NCBI GenBank assembly: GCA_015499985.1
Contig: JAAAUF010000958.1
Span: 3,783-15,417, forward strand
Direction of reading: 5' to 3'
From: Haplosporangium gracile
Taxonomy: Eukaryota; Mortierellomycota; Mortierellomycetes; Mortierellales; Mortierellaceae
DNA: 11,635 nt
Part shown: positions 8,020 to 11,635 of the stretch, in pieces
How positions within the stretch are numbered: position 1 is the stretch's first letter
Layout of the letters: every line of letters starts with the position of its first letter
The notes under the pieces: model-generated
Told to the model about the DNA's origin: nothing
Databases searched by the model: none
The model's input: only the letters and a program-made list of their open reading frames with translations
Translations under genes and position numbers: made by a program

Positions 8020-8288
8020 TTATGATTTCCTGATCGAGTTGTGGAGTTGGAAGTAGTAAAGTTGAACCGCGACAGGAGAGAACACCCCTGGCTCCCCGAC
8101 GTAGCCTCCCAGGGAAGGGTGGCTTTTTACTTTTCTACTTTTCTGCAGAGCAGGGTGTGGGTGTCCTTATTTACCTGACACAGCCTATGCGATTAAATCG
8201 TTCCTTTTTTCTGACATGTGACCTTGGCGGCTAACACTCCTCAGCAGTCTACGTACAACAGCCACTTGTCACGTAAATTACCAGCGGG

Positions 8289-8295
8289 CCAATCA
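8289..8295 (+). promoter_or_regulatory. CCAATCA box upstream of gene 3
   Basis: CCAATCA (8289-8295, plus-strand orientation, so inverted relative to gene 3) lies 270 bp upstream of the gene 3 start. It is the extended consensus for the fungal CCAAT-binding HAP complex. Function is inferred from motif, position and the mitochondrial role of the gene. Confidence 0.4.
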
Positions 8296-8983
8296 GAGAC
8301 GATCTCTGCCTAGGCAAGTTTGGATGGGGTAGTTCTGCTCGACCTTCGGTACCATGCCTCTAGGAAAGTAGCTCAGAAAGACGTTTTTTGCCGGTGCCCA
8401 CTAATAGTTTATTGTCGAAATTTCCCTTGCGAATTCGAGTATGTAGTTTTCATAAAGAAAAAAATATATCTGACTCCACAATGGTCAAATGACAAGGTTA
8501 AGACGCGTACAAAGTTGCCTTGACAACAATTTCGAATGATGTTAATCACTTTTCATACATCTATTTTTTCACCGCTATAGAGTCGTTTCTAGCTCCAGTT
8601 TTCTTAATATAACTTTTAGTACTTGATCTTAGGAAACTATTAGTGCAGTTTGCAAAGAAATTGATGGAGAATTGATCGAGAAAACAAAAAACGAAGTCTT
8701 TCGACACCTACAAAAAAACCATATTAGAACGTATACCTAACATATACCTTTCAATTGACCTCTCAGATTCACTCCTTTTTTGCTTGTTGCATGTAAGTGA
8801 TAGCGATGGATGTCAAGATTCGATATCTGCTTTCAGAACGAGAATTAGATATGTTTTGACGAAGAAAAGGCAGCCAAAGTAGGTGAGTGCTTGTACCAAA
8901 GGTTCGTTATTTTATTTCTACTTTGTTGTAGCCAAGTTTGCTGTGGGTAGCTATCACAGATGACGTTCTACGCAACGACACAA

Positions 8984-9186
8984 AGAAGGAAGGAAAGAGA
9001 GAGAGAGAGAGAGAGAGAAATAGAGAAAAGGAAAGAGAAAGAGAAAAAGAACGAGGGAGAAGATAGATAGAGAGAAAGAGGAAGAGAAAGAGAAAGAGAA
9101 AGAGAGAGAAGAGGGAGAACATATAGAGAAAGAAAGAGAGAAGAGGAAGAGCAGATAGAGAAAGAAGGAGAAAAGACGTGGAGATA
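8984..9186 (+). repeat. Purine-rich tract with (GA)11 and GAAAGA repeats
   Basis: About 200 bp in which the plus strand is nearly all A and G. It includes an 11-copy GA microsatellite (8997-9018), GATA units near 9064-9070, and repeated GAAAGA/GAGAAA hexamers around 9079-9105. It begins about 57 bp beyond the MULE stop codon, so on the minus strand it is a pyrimidine tract in or just after the transposase 3' UTR. The open frames read across it are composition artefacts. Confidence 0.8.
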
Positions 9187-9242
9187 GACCAACCTACACA
9201 CCAACTTATACAATACACAATATAGCAAGAATAAGATGAGTT

Positions 9243-11635
9243 TTAATGTTGTCGCCGTCGCTTGTTGCTAAGGCCTTGACCTGGGAGACGAGGGAACGAC
9301 GCTTCAAACAAATCCAGCGCCTCCTGTAGTTTTGTTTGAACGAGTGACCCTTGAGGATATGTTGCTCTCTTGTCCCACAGCTCCTCCAGGAGCCCGAGGC
9401 GCTGAATGGCAAGACTAATGTGATTCACCTCTGGAACGGCGCAGTCTGGATCATCCTGAGTGATTGACTTGAGCATTCTAGGATGAAAGTTCGCTTGGTG
9501 TTCCCAGAAATCAGCGCGGAAGAAAGTTATTGGATGTAATTCCACCTGCACCAGGGCAATATGCTTGCAGCAACTCTTGTTGTTAAGGAAGTACTTGCAG
9601 GAGCATGCAATGATGTGGCCAGTGGGGGTCTTGGAAAAGTCGATCTTGACCTCATAGCCATGCGCAGTGTCCGTAAAGGACTCTACATAGAGAGTACCGT
9701 CAGACGTCTGCTTGAGGTAAGCACCTATGTATCCCCTTGATTCCCTGGTCTTGACATGGTCGGTTGCAAGGGCTGTGAGCCGAAGTTCCTCTGATTGGGC
9801 GGGGTTCATTCGGCCAACGTTCACGATACTCCGTATGCACTTTTGTTGGAAGTGTGGGACTGCCAAGACTGCAAGGACATAGATGACCGTATCCGGGCGC
9901 CGCTGCTGCTTGTCTCTGAAGAAGTGACGCTTGAGAGTATTGTGCCAGGACTCGATGTAGTTATTGGTATCGATAGAGGCGTAGGATATGTCTTGACGGT
10001 AGCAGAGCATCCAACTCTCCTGTATCTCCTTGACCTGCCGCTCATGGGCCTCGAACATAGACCTGCCAAAGTAGTTCTTGTTGAGATACTTCAAAAGCTC
10101 CTTCTGGTCACTCCAGGTCTTACGGAAGGCCTTGATGAGCTCCTGAGCCATCGCTTTGTTCCTTTCGTACAAGATCTGGCGAAGCTGAGATCGGAGCTAA
10201 AGCAGTTGATGGAAGATCATGTTAATCTTCATTGAGTGTATCTAATATAGGTATACAAGGGTGCAGCAGGTCAATCCTTTTCATCTACCTGTGCTCTGAT
10301 CTCTTCTCTTTTTTTGACTGGATAACTTCCTAGTCCTGTCATCCTGCTCTTGACCTCACGCTCCCACACCCTCAGGACGTGCCACGCGCAATAGAAGATG
10401 GGTACATCGGGGAAAGCGGTCTTAATAGCCAAGATTTTTGCGCCGCCTTGATCCGTGATAACGGCATTCGGAATGTAATTGTACTCTTTGTCGTCGATAG
10501 AGAAAAGATCCTTCATCTTCCTACAGATGGCAGTTAGCCAACTTGATAAGATGAAAGCGTCGCAACTTTTTGTTAGAAGAAATGCAGCAGGAATGCCGAA
10601 CCCTGTATCTGCATTCTTCACAACAAGCGTGAACAAGTTGGTCTTATGCCTAAGAACGAGTAGTGAAGTATAGTGAGTATACCTTCTTATTCCGATATCA
10701 CTGAAGCACCGCAAGGTAAATAATGAACTCACCCAAACACATCATGAGTGCCATCAAAACATATGGTTCTTCCATGCATCTTGAGCTGTTGTAGTTGCCA
10801 CAAGGAAGCGAACCCAAAATACAAGCCGCTGGTTTTGTCATTCTTGTCGTAAAAGGTGAATCCCTTGTCGCTTTCAAATTTCTCCATCCACTTCATAGCC
10901 GACAATACCGGATCCGGGTCCTTTCTCATTGCGGTAGTTGTGATCCCGTGCCATATGTTGTACACATCGTCGTAAGTAATGAAGTCGTCTCTTGACAGCT
11001 GTTGACCGTTTCCTCGTGTAATCTGGGTGAATTTGTCGTAGTCCATTATCAGTTGTTGCATTACTCGCTGAATGGCCGACCCCTGTTTTATTAGACGCGC
11101 GATCGTGGCCTTGATAGTCTCGGACTTCTGTCGTGTGCCGAGATCGGTGATTTCGCCTAGGGAATGGTTGTGTTGGTAGTGATACTCGACGATACACCCT
11201 GGTTTACGAGAGCCATCGGCCATCGGTATTGGCTTGAAAAGGGCAGCAATCCTGGAGGTACAGTTGCTCTTGATACCAGGTAACCGCATCCTAGGCTTGC
11301 CAGACGCTCCTCCTTTGACGACAGTCTTGTGTACTCGCTTTTGACCGGCACACTGGCAAGCAAATGTAAGCCGATGTTGGTTTTCCGGATCATTATACTT
11401 GTAGTCCCTTAGCAGGGTAAAGTTGGTTGAGATGCTCTTTTGATGCTTCTCCATCCAAGTCTCGAAGTCAGTGGGAGCAATGTAGAACTCGGCTACATCC
11501 GCATCCATCCTAGTAAATCGGGATGTAGGGTCAAGTTTGAAGTACTTTGCTGAGGCTAGAATGTCTGCATCGTCATACAATAAGCTCCGCACTCTGCTCA
11601 GCACGATCCCATCAAGTCCGTCCTTGATGCGCGTC
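9243..11635 (-). CDS. Mutator-like (MULE) transposase with SWIM zinc finger, 5'-partial
   Basis: Three exons, 11635-10733, 10649-10289 and 10196-9243, encode 738 visible residues. The frame stays open to the window edge, so the N-terminus is missing. MULE transposases cut and reinsert DNA with a DDE active site. Visible order: a zinc-binding region with CQC (93-95), Cys125 and HNH (155-157), like the WRKY-GCM1/FLYWCH-type fingers of this superfamily; the MULE catalytic core with FDGTHDV (Asp294), VITDQGG (Asp367), CAWHVLRVW (389-397) and NNYIESWHNTL (Glu503); a SWIM finger CxCx9CxH (Cys619, Cys621, Cys631, His633); and a basic C-terminus KRRRQH (733-738), a possible nuclear localisation signal. 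No stop or frameshift interrupts the visible exons, so it may be a recent or still active copy. A domesticated host gene is the alternative. GTG at 11604 is an internal codon, not a start. Confidence 0.88.
10197..10288 (-). other. Intron 2 of the MULE transposase
   Basis: 92 nt, donor CAG/GTAGAT, acceptor GCTTTAG, phase 0. Splicing joins REEIRAQ to LRSQLRQILYERN, continuing a helical region. The unspliced frame stops 6 codons into the intron. Confidence 0.8.
10650..10732 (-). other. Intron 1 of the MULE transposase
   Basis: 83 nt, donor GG/GTGAGT, acceptor TTCTTAG, phase 2. Splicing joins FDGTHDVFG directly to HKTNLFTLVV, placing the first catalytic Asp next to the following core strand as in other MULE transposases. 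An in-frame TGA overlaps the donor if the intron is kept. Confidence 0.82.

Larger units (their letters stand above)
8020..9242. other. Intergenic region between gene 3 and the MULE, with an AT-rich stretch
   Basis: 1.22 kb lie between the start of gene 3 and the stop of the MULE, both on the minus strand. 8020-8330 is of mixed composition and is the likely gene 3 promoter. 8400-8930 is clearly more AT-rich than the genes around it, with no open frame above about 70 codons and no RNA gene or similarity I can recognise. It may be a decayed insertion or untranslated MULE flank. 8984-9186 is a purine tract, listed separately. I cannot place a MULE terminal repeat because the other end of the element is outside the window. 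Confidence 0.5.
9243..11635 (-). mobile_element. MULE-superfamily DNA transposon, partial
   Basis: The transposase marks a Mutator-like element that runs off the right edge. Its left boundary lies somewhere below 9243. Neither terminal inverted repeats nor a target-site duplication can be assigned from one end, so the coordinates cover only the coding part. Confidence 0.65.

Noticed and set aside
8086..8114. CCCTGG...CCAGGG inverted repeat in the gene 3 leader or promoter
   Set aside because: Only 6-bp arms and a 17-bp spacer; easily due to chance, with no supporting context.
8797..8880. Short frame MDVKIRYLLSERELDMF near 8808 as a possible gene relic
   Set aside because: Only 17 codons and no recognisable family; not supportable.
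8907..9228. Minus-strand frames with long Ser/Leu/Phe runs resembling membrane segments
   Set aside because: They translate the GA-repeat tract; no real membrane protein.
9795..10235. 146-codon plus-strand open frame
   Set aside because: Antisense to MULE exon 3.
10197..10732. Apparent breaks in the transposase
   Set aside because: Both breaks coincide with good GT-AG introns of 83 and 92 nt that restore the MULE core.
1..11635. tRNA, rRNA, CRISPR arrays, bacterial-type operons
   Set aside because: No cloverleaf-like tRNA box pair, rRNA-like segment, regularly spaced repeat or ribosome-binding-site pattern was found by reading.

Overview
This window looks like nuclear DNA from a filamentous fungus, most likely an early-diverging one of Mortierella type. 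That placement is an inference. The coding genes have short GT-AG introns (83-113 nt), proteins rich in Ser/Thr/Ala low-complexity stretches, long purine/pyrimidine-skewed intergenic tracts, and a Mutator-like (MULE) transposase with a SWIM zinc finger. I see no bacterial operon structure, Shine-Dalgarno sites, tRNA, rRNA or CRISPR array.

Layout from left to right. Bases 1-613 hold no gene I can support and are the probable 3' flank of gene 1. Gene 1 (614-1348, minus) encodes an unrecognised, largely disordered 244-residue protein. Bases 1349-3090 are a 1.7 kb divergent intergenic region with a TATA box for gene 1, a purine tract, a poly(T) tract, an inverted 13-bp repeat pair, and a CCAAT box, short palindrome and TATA-like site in front of gene 2. 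Gene 2 (3091-6167, plus, four exons, 920 residues) is a mitochondrial SpoU/TrmH-fold 2'-O-ribose rRNA methyltransferase of the MRM1/RlmB type. It has a very long N-terminal extension, and substitutions at every SPOUT catalytic-motif position I can align. Gene 3 (6309-8019, minus, two exons, 533 residues) is a mitochondrial MidA/NDUFAF7-family (DUF185) SAM-dependent methyltransferase. It runs tail-to-tail with gene 2, with 141 bp between the stop codons. Bases 8020-9242 hold the gene 3 promoter with a CCAAT box, an AT-rich stretch with no recognisable content, and a second purine tract with an 11-copy GA microsatellite. Bases 9243-11635 (minus, three exons) carry a MULE transposase that is intact as far as it can be seen. 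Its N-terminus lies beyond the right edge.

Genes 2 and 3 both start with mitochondrial presequence-like N-termini and belong to methyltransferase families (rRNA modification and respiratory-complex assembly, by family). Both have a CCAAT box within about 300 bp of the start codon, so they may be co-regulated respiratory or mitochondrial genes. Gene 1 cannot be tied to them by function. The MULE is a mobile neighbour. The most unusual item is gene 2: the fold and reading frame are preserved, but the cofactor and catalytic residues look lost, which suggests a pseudoenzyme or a repurposed MRM1 paralogue.
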